Position numbers and translations under genes: made by a program. A stretch of 64,000 nucleotides of DNA from Ziziphus jujuba (Eukaryota; Streptophyta; Magnoliopsida; Rosales; Rhamnaceae). Below, piece after piece: positions 1 to 11,465 of this stretch. Each line of letters starts with the position of its first letter. Positions within the stretch are counted from its first letter, which is position 1. The stretch covers positions 3,557,501 to 3,621,500 of the forward strand of contig NC_083384.1 of the NCBI RefSeq assembly GCF_031755915.1, read 5' to 3'. The notes under the pieces are model-generated. The model searched no databases and was not told the DNA's origin. It saw only the letters and a program-made list of their open reading frames with translations.

Positions 1-573
1 TTGTATTATGTCTAATGAAATTCTAAGTTTGAATGTAGGTATTGATAGTGCATTTCTGCTATAGAAATCCATAGAAGACCAGTTGTTGCCATCAACAAAA
101 GAACAAGAACATGTTTTTAAGGACAGATTTGCTTCACTTAAGAAAGGAGGTCACTCAATGGATGAATACTTGAGAAAATTCAAACAAGTGTGTGACAATC
201 TTGCTACCAATAATGCTTCAGTTTCAAACATAGATAAGCTGTTTTCATTTGCTCGAGGGCTTGTCATAATTATAAGGATTTTAGAGTTGCCATGCTAGCA
301 TAACCACCTTGCACGTTGTTCAATTAGTTCCTTTTTGCATTACAAAGTCATAGCCACATGTTGGAAACTGAAGATGAAGAACATGACAATAATCAAACTT
401 ATTTTGGACTACGTGGCCATGGAAGAAGTCGTACATTTTGTGGTGGTGGCTATTTCAATTCAAAAGGAAAAGGTACTCTAGTAGGGAATTTCACCGAAAC
501 CAAGAAACCAAAAATCAAAACCAATGCTGAAGGCAATTCTGGACAAAATAGTGAAGGTAAAATTGTGAAATTT
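1..573 (+). pseudogene. Ty1-copia gag, 5' part (decayed)
   Basis: Remnant of a copia-type gag polyprotein. The translation from about base 83 has the helical capsid pattern FASLKKGG...MDEYLRKFKQVCDNLA, typical of the UBN2/retrotran_gag family. A Gly/Arg-rich stretch around 400-470 precedes the zinc knuckle. Stop codons and frame changes (stop at 296-298, new frame at 358) make it non-coding. It is cut at 573, just before the CCHC zinc knuckle, by the CACTA-type element at 574-3984, and reading resumes at 3985. The true start lies upstream of the window or is lost. Confidence 0.75.
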
Positions 574-1439
574 CACTACAAAAAATCTAGGCAATGACTT
601 CAAAAATCCTAGTGACAAAAGAAAATTTATCACTTTATATAGGCAATTAATGACAAAAAAATTCTGTCATGTTTAGTGATTGGGTCATTTAATTGCTGAT
701 AAATTCTTACTTTGTCAACTACTTTTGTAACTAATTGCCCTTTAAAGTTTGGAGACAAAAAATTTTTTGACAAAAATTTTCTTTGTCGTGTTTAGTGATT
801 GGGTCATTTAATTAGTGATAAATTCTTACTTTGTCACCTATTTTTGTAACTAAGTGCCCTTTAAAGTTTGGAGGCAAATTTTTTTTTAATACATTTGATG
901 TTAATAGTGACAAAATTTTATGTTTATAACTAATTTAAAATATTAGGTGTCACAGATAACTTTAGATACCACTGTGACAAATAAAAACCAGTCAGTTTAT
1001 ATAGACGATTAGTGACAAAAATTTTCTTTGTCACATTTAATGATTGGATCGTTTAACTAGTGATAAATTCTTACTTTGTCATCTACATTTGTGACTAATT
1101 GCCCTTTGAAGGCAATATTTTTCGAATTTATTTGATGTCAATGGTGACAAATATTTTACATTTGTAACTAATTTTACTAAATATATAATGCTGACAAAGA
1201 TATTGGATGTCACAGATAACTTTAGATACTACTATGACAAATGAAAACTTGTCAGTTAATATAGGTGATTAGTGGGAAAATTTTCCGTTATTACATTTAA
1301 TGATTGGGTCATTTAATTAGTAATAAATTCTTACTTTGTCACCAATATTCGTAACTTATTGCTTTTGGAGGGAAACAATTTTTAATTTATTTGATGACAA
1401 TGGTGACAAATATTTTTTGTAACTAATTTAAATATAAAT

Positions 1440-2900
1440 ATAAAATAAAGGATACCTCCCTCGTGGAAGCTTTCTTCTTCTCTAGCTAGCAGCCTCGATG
1501 CTTGACAAAACCCATGCATGCTAGACTTCCACTGGAAAATCACTCCAATCTTGATGCCAATCCACACCACCACCTCAACCACGAAGCCCAGTCTACCAGT
1601 GACTAAACCATGGTGAGAATACTCTAAATGACTACCCGATGCACTGGGGAAGAGCTGAACACAGGCGATCACTATTTTAGTTTGATTGCTGGAATAAGTG
1701 GTTTGAAGATCTTAGGGCCTGCATTTTCCACCATTATTGGACTATTGATCTAGAATCGAAGCTTAGATTGGCTCAAAATTTGCTCATTTGCAAAGTATGA
1801 AGGAATCCACTTTAACAGCAAATTTCAAACAAAGTCTATGGTCACCGGAAGCCATCGTTGAGCAAATAAAGCTCATAAACTTGTTACTCCCTTCACAACT
1901 TCACTTTGGTATATAGTTTGTCCATTATTGTTGGTTATTTAAGATTTTTCCCTTTTTGAACAATGATTTTTCTTAGAATTAGAATGGAGGTTCAAGGATA
2001 CTGCCAACTATATATGATAGTATTTGATGCATGATATTGTATGCTTTTGTTGTTAGTTTTCTCCAAGCTCAATTCATTTCTTTACTATAACTATATATAT
2101 ATATGTTGTTAGTTCTAGATGTAATTGACCAAATGTAATTGAGTATATTTAGCTCAATGATTCTAAGGAACATGGTGAAGAAAGATAATTAATGAAAAAA
2201 GTCAATCATATATGCTCTATATATTCCATTCATTTTTTATTATTATTATTTAGGATCTTTGGAGATGATTGCTACTTTGAAAGATGGACATGAACATTAG
2301 TTATACGGTATAGGCAACAATCATATTCCCCCCCCCCCCCCCCCCTAGAAATAGAGAATGTTTTTCTTTATTTTTTCTCTTTTTGTGTAAGCTTATTGTA
2401 TTTGGTACACCTTGCATAGTATATTTATATATATATATATATATATATATTCAAGCCCATGTATCGTAATATGAGCTGTAACTTTCACACTTTGTCTGTA
2501 ATAGCTAAATATTCCTTTGGAAAAGGTAAAGGACCAATGAAATGGGGTCAGATTGACCCACATCGAAGAAGAAGTTGGAATGCTTGGCAGGTAAAGGATT
2601 GTCAACTTATACGAACTTATGAAGTCTTGAGCTTGTTCTTTTCTCCTTACTAATTAAATTAGATTTCAATTAAATGATTCTTTTTTTTTTTTTTATAATA
2701 TAGGATCCTTGGAGAATATATTGATGAACTGCATTGGAAGATGGAGATTGTAAAGATTTAGTGGGTATAGGCAACATCTTATATATATATATTCTTTTTC
2801 CCTAGAATTACAAACTGTTTTCGTTTATATTTTTCTTTTAATGTAATCTTATTGTATTTGGTACACATTATATTAGTATTAGTTGGTGTTTAATGGATTG
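1440..2900. other. Internal segment of the CACTA element, with an internal repeat
   Basis: This part lacks the subterminal GTGACAAA motifs. Two similar segments, about 2250-2420 and 2700-2880, share a pattern: 'aggatc(t/c)ttggaga', then 'ggtataggcaac', then 'cttattgtatttggtacac'. That indicates an internal duplication of ~450 bp. The short open stretches at 1382-1672 (- strand) and 2459-2653 (+ strand, with a basic GKGKGPMKWGQ segment) could be captured exons or transposase debris. I recognise neither. A run of about 18 C's lies at 2330-2346. Confidence 0.4.
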
Positions 2901-3585
2901 TGTAGTACAAGATAAACATTTAATAAAGTATTATTCTTTTATGTTAACTGCATTTCAGAAGTGCTATTTTATAGCTGTTAATGATAATTAATGATACTAT
3001 AATTAATTAGTAAGATCTAATAAAAATCAATTTTTTTCAAATAAAATTGGTTATTGATATATTATTTTTAGTTACAAACTATTGTCACCAAATAAAAAAG
3101 GTAGTTTCAGAGACAAATTGACTAACTTAACCATGGTTTATATCATATCATAACAAGTTGGTAACAAAAAGTTGTTTACTTATCATTGGAAAGGCTCAAT
3201 GAAAAATCAAATGTGTCACTAACGTTTTAAGTGACAAATCAGATGTGCTACTGATGGCTTAAATGACAAATAATATTTTGTCACCTAACTGTATGTATTG
3301 TCATTGATGGATAAGTTTGACCAATTCTTACAATTGTATTGGTAATAAAATGTGTACATACAATGACAAAAAAAGGAGGGTTAAATGACAAAAACCAATG
3401 TGATAGTAAAGCTCCAATCTATGACAAATATATTTTTGGTCACAATTACATGCTCTTTCGATGACAAATTACATACTTTTCCATTAAACTATTTTGTCAC
3501 AGGTCTATCATGGCAAACATAGGACGATCTAATTTTGCCACCTAAATGTGATAAGGTGACAAAAATGGCCCTTACGTGACAAATT

Positions 3586-3946
3586 TGTGAGATCCCACAT
3601 CGGTTGGAAAGGGGAACGAAGCATGCCTTAAAAGAGGGTGTGGATGTCTTTCCTTTGCGACTCGTTTTGACAAAACCGTGCGGGCTGGGCCCAAAGCTGA
3701 CAATATCACATGCGGGTGGACTGAGCTGTTACAGATGGTATCAGAGTCAATACTCAAATTGGTGTACCAACGAGGACAATGGGCCCTAAGGGGGGAGGAT
3801 TGTGAGATCTGACATCGGTTGGAAAAGGGAATGAAGCATGGCTTATAAACGTGTGGATACCTTTCCCTTGCGATGCGTTTTGACAAAACCGTGCGAGCTG
3901 GGCCCAAAGCGGACAATATCGCATACGGGTGGACTGGGCTGTTACA
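3586..3946 (+). mobile_element. TRIM (terminal-repeat retrotransposon in miniature)
   Basis: Two ~147-bp direct repeats, 3586-3733 and 3801-3946, each begin TGTGAGATC and end GCTGTTACA, so they have TG...CA ends. Immediately after the first is TGGTATCAGAGTC (3736-3748), a one-mismatch primer-binding site for initiator tRNA-Met. Immediately before the second is a polypurine tract, AAGGGGGGAGGAT (3788-3800). The internal region is only ~67 bp and non-coding. AATT flanks both sides (3582-3585 and 3947-3950), a probable target duplication. It is inserted in the right arm of the CACTA element. The family lacks coding capacity and depends on other LTR elements for mobility. Confidence 0.9.
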
Positions 3947-3984
3947 AATTAGTTGTGTAGTTGTTGCCTAAATTTTTTGTAATG

Positions 3985-5380
3985 TATGTGATAAACTTAA
4001 TCATAGTGCCATAGATTGCTAGCATAGGTTTGATCATTCATATATCAAGGATAACATCCCAAAAGCACTAGCAGCACTCAACATTGCAGACAACTACGAT
4101 CCACTTTTATGTAGATTTAGGTGCCATTGCACACATGACAAATGACAATGGTAAAATAAGTAATTATTATCCTAATAAAGGTATATATATCGGCAAAGGG
4201 AATAGCCTTGCAATATTTCACATTGGTAATGCTAAACTGAAAACTGAAAACGGATGTTTAGATCTTCAAAATGTTCTTGTAGTTCTATAATTGAAAAAGA
4301 ACCTTTTATCAATTAGTCAACTAATGAAAGATAATAATTGTATTTTTGAATTCACATCCAATGGTTTTATGATAAAGGACTACAATCAAAGAATCATAGC
4401 AATAGGGTATAAAAAGGGAAAGCTGTATGTTCTGAATGAAGGAAAGCATCATGCTTTAAGTGCAACAAAGCCCTCGACAGATCTTTGGCACCAATGCTTA
4501 CGACATCCCAGTATAAGGGCTTTAAACAGTTTACATTCCAATAATGTTATTAATGTTTTCAGATGGATAAATAAGTTCAGTGTTTGTCCTAGTTGTCAAT
4601 TAAGGAAGAGCTACAAACTTCCTTTTTCTTTATCTAATAAAATTTCATTGTTTCCTTTAGAAAAGATCAATTATGATATTTGAGAGCCCCAACATTTTCC
4701 ACATAAAAATACCATTTCTATGTTACTTTCATTGATGATTATTCCAGGTACACTTGGCTATTTCCTTTGCATAAAGAATTAGAATGTTTTGAATGTTTCC
4801 TTAAATTTCAAAAAATAGTAGAGAACCAATTCAACAGATGAATTAAAATTCTTCAGAGTGATGGAGGAGGTAAGTTTATATCTTCAGCTTTTAAGGAACA
4901 CTTAGGTAAGCATGGAATTGTTCATCAAATGTCATGTCCGGGAACCTCGAAACAAAATGGGGTTGCTAAAAGGAAACATAGGCATGTGGTGGAAACGGGT
5001 TTAACTATGATGCTCCATGCCAATGTACCCATGAAATTATGGGTGGAAGCTTTATTAACTACAACTTTTCTCATTAACAGATTACATTTATTTGTTTTAA
5101 AAAATGAAACCCCATATTTTCCTCTACTTAAAAGGCATAAAGATTATCAAAGTTTGAAAGTCTTTGGTTGCAAGTGCTACCCTTATCTTTAGAATTATGC
5201 AGTAAATAAATTTTCAAAGAAAACTCTTCCTTGCATCTTCATTGGATACAACTCCTAACATAAAGGATTCTGCTATTTTCATCCAAAAACCAATGGGGTC
5301 TACATGAACGGGCATGTTTTTTTTGGTGAACAATATTTTCCATACTTATCTACCAATATTAACTGACAAAAACATCTTGA
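3985..5380 (+). pseudogene. Ty1-copia zinc knuckle, protease and integrase region (decayed)
   Basis: Continuation of the copia element cut at 573. In order: the zinc-knuckle remnant (C-D-K-L-N-H-S-A-I-D-C, 3985-4020) and a protease stretch with VDLGAIAHMT near 4110, where the usual D-S-G is D-L-G. Next come the GAG-pre-integrase block (LLSISQL near 4310; LWHQCLRHPS near 4485) with the Cys pair CPSCQLRKS (~4588), then the integrase core end (GTSKQNGVAKRKHR near 4940; LKVFGCKCYPYL near 5155). A stop at 4288-4290 and frame changes after 4683 disable it. Reverse transcriptase is absent because the next CACTA-like element starts at 5381. Confidence 0.85.
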
Positions 5381-8093
5381 CACTACTAGAATCGTATTGA
5401 TAAATGACACAATTAATAAGTTGCATAGAATAAAAACAGACGTATTACGCGGAGTCACCTAATGTCCTATTGCTAAATCCATAAGATAACACAAGATGCA
5501 TTAATAGTGTTGCCTTAGCTTAAAAAAAGGTCGACGATGTAAAACAACGTGTCGCTAAACGTACAAAGAAAATGTGATGCTACCGAAATGAGTTGCCTAT
5601 TTTTTTGTGCTTTTAGCAATGCATTTAAAACAATGTCAGGTCACCTAATGTCTTAAAGGCATTTGTTGTCAATGGAAATCTTGCAAGTCTTGCCATATGA
5701 GAAATTTCTTGACTAAGAAAGTTAACGTTGCTTATTTGATTATTGAGCAATCATAGCAGTGAATGACGTTGATGCAATGGATGCAGTGGATATGTTTATG
5801 TTTGACTTCTCTTCTTCTTTATTACAAATTTCAGGGAAATTGCCATCAGTAATCAATATATGGGCCAAGCATCCATCATAACTGCTAAAGTTTCAATTGA
5901 GAGGTAGCTTTTGTTTTATCACATTCCATTCAATGCTAGCTGGTGCATGAACTTCAGTGTATACCTACATTTCAATATCATAAGTACGTATAAATACAAT
6001 TATATATGTCTTACAATGAATTTCTTTTCTTTTTTTTTGGGTTAAAATGACTAATAATGAATTTGATAAAACTAATAACATATATTCATATGATCATGTG
6101 TCTAAAATCTAAATGCTAAAAGCATGCATGAATGATTACATATATAGAGACAGACAGAGAAGTAAAATAGTACAATATTAACTTAAATATAATATATACT
6201 AGCTAGCTTAATTATATAGTTACTCGATTTTTTGGGATTGGTTGTATTGTCCCATCCCACAATCCATTAAATTGGTCTTCCATTATCATTCACACCATCA
6301 TAGACAAGGTCCCTGATGAATAAGCAAGTGATTCATCAATGTTGAGATGACGAAACGAAAGCCGCTTTCCAATGCTAACATTTGGTGGGTATGGAACATT
6401 TCCAATGCCACCAAACCAATCGTGGTGCTTATCCATTATACTTTATAAGCTGTCTAGTGTCTCTAAAAATTTGGCCAGACATGAACAGACCGCGAATGCC
6501 ATGCCTTGGACTTGCTAGCTTAGTTACTTCTTCTTTTTTAGTATGTTCCAAAGAAAATATATTAATTAGTAATATTAAGTAAAACAATTAATCTATTCGT
6601 GTAACTCATTTTTATTTGACTTTTAAATATTTTATAATTTAAAAGCATTACGCGACAATTTTAACATCAAAAGTATTACCGATTGTCTTAATTTTCAGAA
6701 TTTTGTTTAATTTTAAGTTTTATTCATATGCATAGAAATATTACATATATTAATTAGTAATATGAAGTAAAATAATTAATCTATGTATTTAATTTATTTT
6801 TGTTTCATTTTTAAATTAATGATTTTTTAAATTAATAAAAAGTTTAATAAATTTAATTATTTTAAAATTGAAAACAATCAGGCGTCATTTTTAGCATCAA
6901 AAGTGTCGCTGTTATGTTAATTTTTGTATTTTAATTAATTTTATTTTTTATTTTATGCATATAAACATTACAATTATTAATTAGCAATATGAAGCAAAAT
7001 AATTAATATATTTATTTATTTATTTGTGTTTCATTTTTTCATTAATTATTTTTTAAACCAATAAAATTTTGGCAAAATTAATTATTTTATAATTTAAAAG
7101 CGTTAGGTGATGCATTTAACATCAAAAGCATTGCCTATTCTCTTAATTTTTGAAATTTTATTTAATTTTATCTTTTATTCATACATATATATGTTTATAT
7201 ATATATATATATATATATATTAAATATATTAATTAGCAATATAAAGCAAACTAATTAATCTATGCTTTCAATTAATTTGTGTTTGAATTTTTAATAAATG
7301 AGTTTTTAAATTAATAAAAAGTTTGATAAATTTAATTATTTTATAATTGAAAAGCATCAGGTGACGCTTTTACCATCAAAGCTTAACCTTTTGTGTTAAC
7401 TTTTGGTATTTTAATTAATTTTTTTAATATTTTGTATATTAAATAGCAATATGGAGTAAAATAATTAATATATTGATTTAATTTATTTTACTTCCAATTT
7501 TAAACTAATTATTTTTTAAATTAACAAAAATTTCGAGAAGTTTAATTGTTTTAAAATTGAAAAGCTTTAGGTGTCGATTTTAACATCAAAAGCATTGCCT
7601 ATTACCATAATCTTTGTAATTTTATTTAATTTTGTGTTTTATTCATATGTATATAAATATTTAGTATATTAATTAGCAATTTGAATCAAAATAATTAATT
7701 TGTACTTTTAATTAATTTGTGTTTCAATTTTAAATTAATGATTTTTTAAATTAATAAAAAGTTTGACAAATTTTAATTATTGTAAAATTGAAAAGGAGTA
7801 GGTGAAGCTTTTTAGTGTGAGAAACGTCGCCTATTGTGTTTTAATTAATTTTATGTTTTAATATTATATGTATATAAATATTAAGCATATTCAATAGCAA
7901 TATAAAACAAAATAATTAATCTATTGATTTAATTTATTTGTATTTCATTTTTAAATTAATAAAAAGTTTGAGAAGTTTAATTGTTTTAAAACTGAAAAAC
8001 ATTAGGTGATGCTTTTAGCATCAAAAGCATCACTCGTTGTGTTTATTTTTGGTATTTTAACTAATTTTGTTTTGGGCAATGCTTTTAACATGT
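5381..8093. mobile_element. CACTA-like element with tandem subterminal units and an enclosed gene copy (3' truncated)
   Basis: It begins CACTACTAGAATCG inside the copia pol, a CACTA-type terminus. Motifs like TGATGCTTTTAGCATCAAAAGCATCAC recur in 5440-5720 and 6600-8090. From about 6560 the sequence is a head-to-tail array of ~7 diverged units of roughly 190-240 bp. Each has TAATTAGCAATAT, a poly-AT stretch, and an (A)GC(G/A)T-type palindrome (unit starts near 6565, 6755, 6985, 7222, 7440, 7670, 7895). The right terminus is missing because the LTR of gypsy element A starts at 8094. Related units occur in reverse orientation at 33290-33690 and 34820-35110. Confidence 0.6.
5815..6502 (-). pseudogene. 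Jasmonate-induced protein-like gene, copy 1 (pseudogene)
   Basis: Reverse-strand copy of the two-exon gene seen at 41860-42575. Exon 1 corresponds to 6502-6224, starting from the ATG in the shared CCAAGGCATGGC context. The GT donor (GTAACT) is at 6223-6218, and exon 2 begins at 5964 (GTATAC). Exon 2 has a premature stop (N-Q-N-S became N-stop in the KLPLN segment) and loses homology below about 5815, before the normal C-terminus. Exon 1 carries many changes. The copy is enclosed by CACTA-like repeats on both sides (5381-5760 and 6560-8093), so it may have been captured by that element. Confidence 0.7.
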
Positions 8094-9184
8094 TGATGAA
8101 AATCCGCCCGTACTCACCTAATCAACAACCTGTTGGGGTGCAGATCTGATACAGTTGAAGACCGGGCTAAACACTAGGGTTCAAGCTAAGAGATTTAAGG
8201 ACAACCTAGCTATATTCATAAAGGAGTTATCAATTCTCAAAAGGGTTTGTCCATACCCGAAGATTCTAAGTCTGTTTTAAGCATCCAAGTTTTTGAACTT
8301 CGGGCAGCAAGGAATGGATTCAACACTTCATGAATTCAATGAATATCACTAATAGGTCATGGAATCAAGACAACGCAGAAGTTAAAGCAACTAAAACGGT
8401 GATTTGCGCATAGAAGGATTTGTTGGCCGGTTCTGCTATTTTTTTGCTAGCTTTACTGTATTTTGTTGATTTAGCATTTTCTCATTATTTTAATCAAGGA
8501 AAATGTATGGGAATCATAACTAATCCTATTTGGCATCCTAGATGGCATATGGGAGCTGATTTGGAGCCTTCACAACCTGGAAATTGCTCAGAGATACCTT
8601 AATGGTCAAACTAGTCAAGTAGTTTCCTAATTTAAGTTGACTTTTTGTTTTAGGAAATTAGTTTTCTATTTGTTTTTATTTATTTATTTGCTGGAAAAAT
8701 CCACTTAGGGAAGTTATTATTTTATTATTTCAATTGTAAATTGATTAATTCCTAATTCAAAATAAAGGAATTAATTAATCAAAATTAGATTAGGAAATGT
8801 ATGGAATTTCGGCCACATTGGGAATGTGTCAATGTATGGTCGGTTTTGTCTTAGTTTTTTTTAGGGTTTATTGCTTTGTGACTTTAGCCTATTTAAGAGC
8901 TTATTTTTCAAGGAGAAAACACCTTCAATAATAGTCTTAAAATTATTTATGAGAAAAAATTCTCTTTGTTATCTTTGAACACCTAAAACACCATTAGAGA
9001 GTGAGTGTTTTAGTTTTGATTTATCAATAGGACAAATATCACCTATTGTGGCATCTTCGATATACCAAGGTTTCTAATCATTGGTTGGTTAGGGGTTAAG
9101 GCTTCCATAAGAACTTTAACTTAATTTTATGATCCGGACTAATATAATACGGGTTTAGGAGCAAGTCGACCTAGGTTTGTATCA
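8094..9184 (+). repeat. Gypsy element A, 5' LTR
   Basis: 1091-bp LTR with TG...CA ends (TGATGAAAATCCGCCCG ... CTAGGTTTGTATCA). It is homologous, in reverse orientation, to the LTRs of element B and to the solo LTRs here. It is followed at 9187 by TGGTGTCAAAGCC, a two-mismatch initiator tRNA-Met primer-binding site, so it is the 5' LTR of a + strand element. It is more diverged from the other copies than they are from each other. It inserted into the tandem repeats of the upstream CACTA-like element. Confidence 0.85.
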
Positions 9185-10358
9185 TTTGGTGTCAAAGCCG
9201 AATTTTGTTCAGGTTTAGTCTATCTTATTTATTTTAATATGTTTTGTGTTAATCTACAGTTTTGGCATTAGGTTAAGGTTGTATCTACTCTACACGTTCT
9301 GTATATATAAAAAAGAAAAATTATTCATAGCTTAAATTAGGTTCCTTGTTTTACCGTATTTTTGTTCCCTAATTTGTTGGTTGTTTTTCATCATTGTTCT
9401 TGTTAATTTGGTTATTTGTTGATTTTTTTTGCTGTTTTATCTTAGTTATTTGCATTCATACATTAAAAAGAAAAGAAAAAAAAAAGAAAAAGAGGATTTA
9501 CGGCAACAAAAATGAATTCACAAAATTTGCACATTGATATTTTATGAGGCACGGGTTTGAGTTTGTATTTGGTTGAGACTTGCGGTTTATGTTGATTTTG
9601 GTGCTGTTGGAAATTGTATTGCATTATCATATTTGTGATCCAAAAATAAAAAAAGATCAAAAAAATAAAAAAAGAGAGCCAAAAGCCGAGTATAAAAAAA
9701 AAAAAAAAAAATTGCACAAAAGGCCGACTTGTTGAATTTGGAACTGATATTTGTTTGAGCTGGAAATTTGGTTTGTGATATTTAGAGTTGCTGGAATTTT
9801 ATATTGCTGCTAGAAATTTGATTTTTTTTTTTTTAGTGCTAAAATTATTTGGATTAAAACTAGTTAAAGGATTTGATTAGAAAACTTGAATTACAAAGAA
9901 CAACAACCAATAGCTATCCTATATTTTTTGTTCAATTTGATTCTTGTTCATGTTTGAATTTATTTCTCTGTATTTTATCTTTGAATTATTGGTTTAATAA
10001 TATTCTGGTCAGCTTTTTATTCATTCCAAAAATTTGCTTGTTAATTTACCTTTTTTTTGCTTTGAAAAGCCGAGAACTAGGTTTTAATAATTCACTCGGT
10101 ATTGCTTGCTTTTTGCTACTGTTTTGTTGATAAGTTTAACGAGAACATACTTGTGATCTAGTTGCTATTTTGTGTGTGTTTTCATTAGAACTTTGAGAGG
10201 ATTATTTAAGTGGAAAAAGGCAAAAGAGTGTGAGCTTAAAAGAGGATAAAAGCCGAAACTAGTGTGCAAACATGAGTGTTGAGACCTTATTTGAGTGAAA
10301 CACGTGATGGAGTGAATTTGGTGAGGATTTATTTTATTTTTGCAATATTTTTACTAAT
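9185..10358 (+). mobile_element. Gypsy element A, primer-binding site and untranslated leader
   Basis: Non-coding leader between the 5' LTR and gag. TTTGGTGTCAAAGCC directly after the LTR is the primer-binding site. The rest is T/A-rich with homopolymer runs (for example 9700-9715, 9826-9838). It parallels the leader of element B at 15488-16655 (reverse strand), including the 'caaacacgagtg...ttgagac' and 'aactttgagagg' segments just upstream of gag. No gene is seen here. Confidence 0.75.
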
Positions 10359-11465
10359 ATGGCAGATTCAAGAATGAGCAGAATGGATGGCGCATTAAGA
10401 ATTAACGAAGAGGAATCCGTAGGATTCAAGGGTGATTCTCGACTACAGGGAGCGGAGTTGACCACACGGACATTATGGTGGTCTTGGAACAATTATAGCG
10501 GATGAATGCTCACTTTGATCACCTAGATCAAAGGATGGATAGGTTAGAAACCTCATAAGCTGGGCCGAATCCATGGTTTGATGTACATGGTGGCAAAGTT
10601 CATGGTCGAGGAGGCCAAGAGCAACCTAGAGAGGAATTTGGGGAAGGTAATTTTAGAGATAATCTTGAAGAAGAAATTGATAATATTTTTTCACTCCAAG
10701 GAAGACCAACCTGTGGGAGAATAGCAAGGGATGAGGATGATGATCTTGGAAATATTAAGGTCAACATCCCACCTTTTATGGGAAAAAGTGATCTCGAGGC
10801 TTACCTAGAGTGGGAGAAGCAAATGGAGATGATATTCAACTGTCATACCTATTCGGAGGCTAAGAAAGTTAAAGTGGTAGCTTTGGAATTTGGTCATTAT
10901 GCACTCCAATGGTGGATAAATGAGCAAAGAACCTGAAGGAGAGTAGGTGATGAATTGATTACTATTTGGCAACAAATGAAAGGAGCCATGAGGAAGCGAA
11001 TTGTACTGACTCATTACCATAGCTTGCTCCATCAAAGGTTACAATCTTTATCTCAAGCAAATACGACCATGGAATATTATTACAAGGAGATGGAGATGCT
11101 CATGATGATTGAGCATGGCACAGTTCCTAGGTTGGTTGAATCGAGAGATTGCCAATCAATTGGAGTTACAATAATATGTGGAATTGAAAGATATTTTGCA
11201 TGTGGCCATCAAACTTGAGAATTAATTCAAGAGGAAGGGTACAAGCTCAAGGTTTAGAGGAGTATCAAACAGTTGGAGGAAAAATTCAAGTGTTTGGAGA
11301 AGTAATCCCATATATGACAATAAGCCAAAATCGAAGCTAGGCGATGAAAGCACCAATCGGCCAAAAAGGGAAGCCAAAATCGAATCTATCCAAGCACCAA
11401 GGAATGAAGGTAAATCTAATCCTAAACCTTCTAAAACTCATGGCATTGTGTGATTTAAGTGCCAG
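10359..11465 (+). pseudogene. Gypsy element A gag, N-terminal part (interrupted)
   Basis: Gag of a Ty3-gypsy element starting ATG-GCA-GAT-TCA. It contains the family-typical NIKVNIPPFMGKSD, ALQWWINEQ, the MKGAMRKR...HYHSLLHQRLQSLSQ block and a degenerate zinc knuckle at the 3' end (tttaagtgccag). Several stops, such as TGA in the NEQRT-stop-RRVGD segment at ~10935, and frame changes disable it. The reading is broken at 11465 by element B and resumes at 17792 with the second half of the zinc knuckle (GHIASQCLNRR). Confidence 0.85.

Larger units (their letters stand above)
574..3984. mobile_element. CACTA-type DNA transposon, non-autonomous
   Basis: The left end is CACTACAAAAAATCTAGGCAA. The right end, read in reverse complement, is CATTACAAAAAATTTAGGCAA, so the terminal inverted repeat matches at 19 of 21 bases. 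Dense subterminal GTGACAAA / TTTGTCAC motifs fill 600-1420 and 3060-3560, as expected of En/Spm (CACTA) elements. The element lies inside the copia gag zinc-knuckle coding sequence, which is contiguous if 574-3984 is removed. Flanking 3-bp sequences are ttt and tat, an imperfect target duplication. No transposase ORF is recognisable, so it is probably mobilised in trans or dead. Confidence 0.8.

Noticed and set aside
3572..3916. Reverse-strand 114-codon ORF
   Set aside because: It spans the two TRIM repeats and repeats itself accordingly, so it is not a gene.
3586..3946. Cassandra-type element with a 5S rRNA-like LTR
   Set aside because: The repeats lack the 5S internal promoter words; only the general TRIM structure is supported.
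6560..8090. CRISPR-like array from evenly spaced repeats
   Set aside because: Units are diverged, AT-rich and contiguous without unique spacers, and the genome is a plant's.
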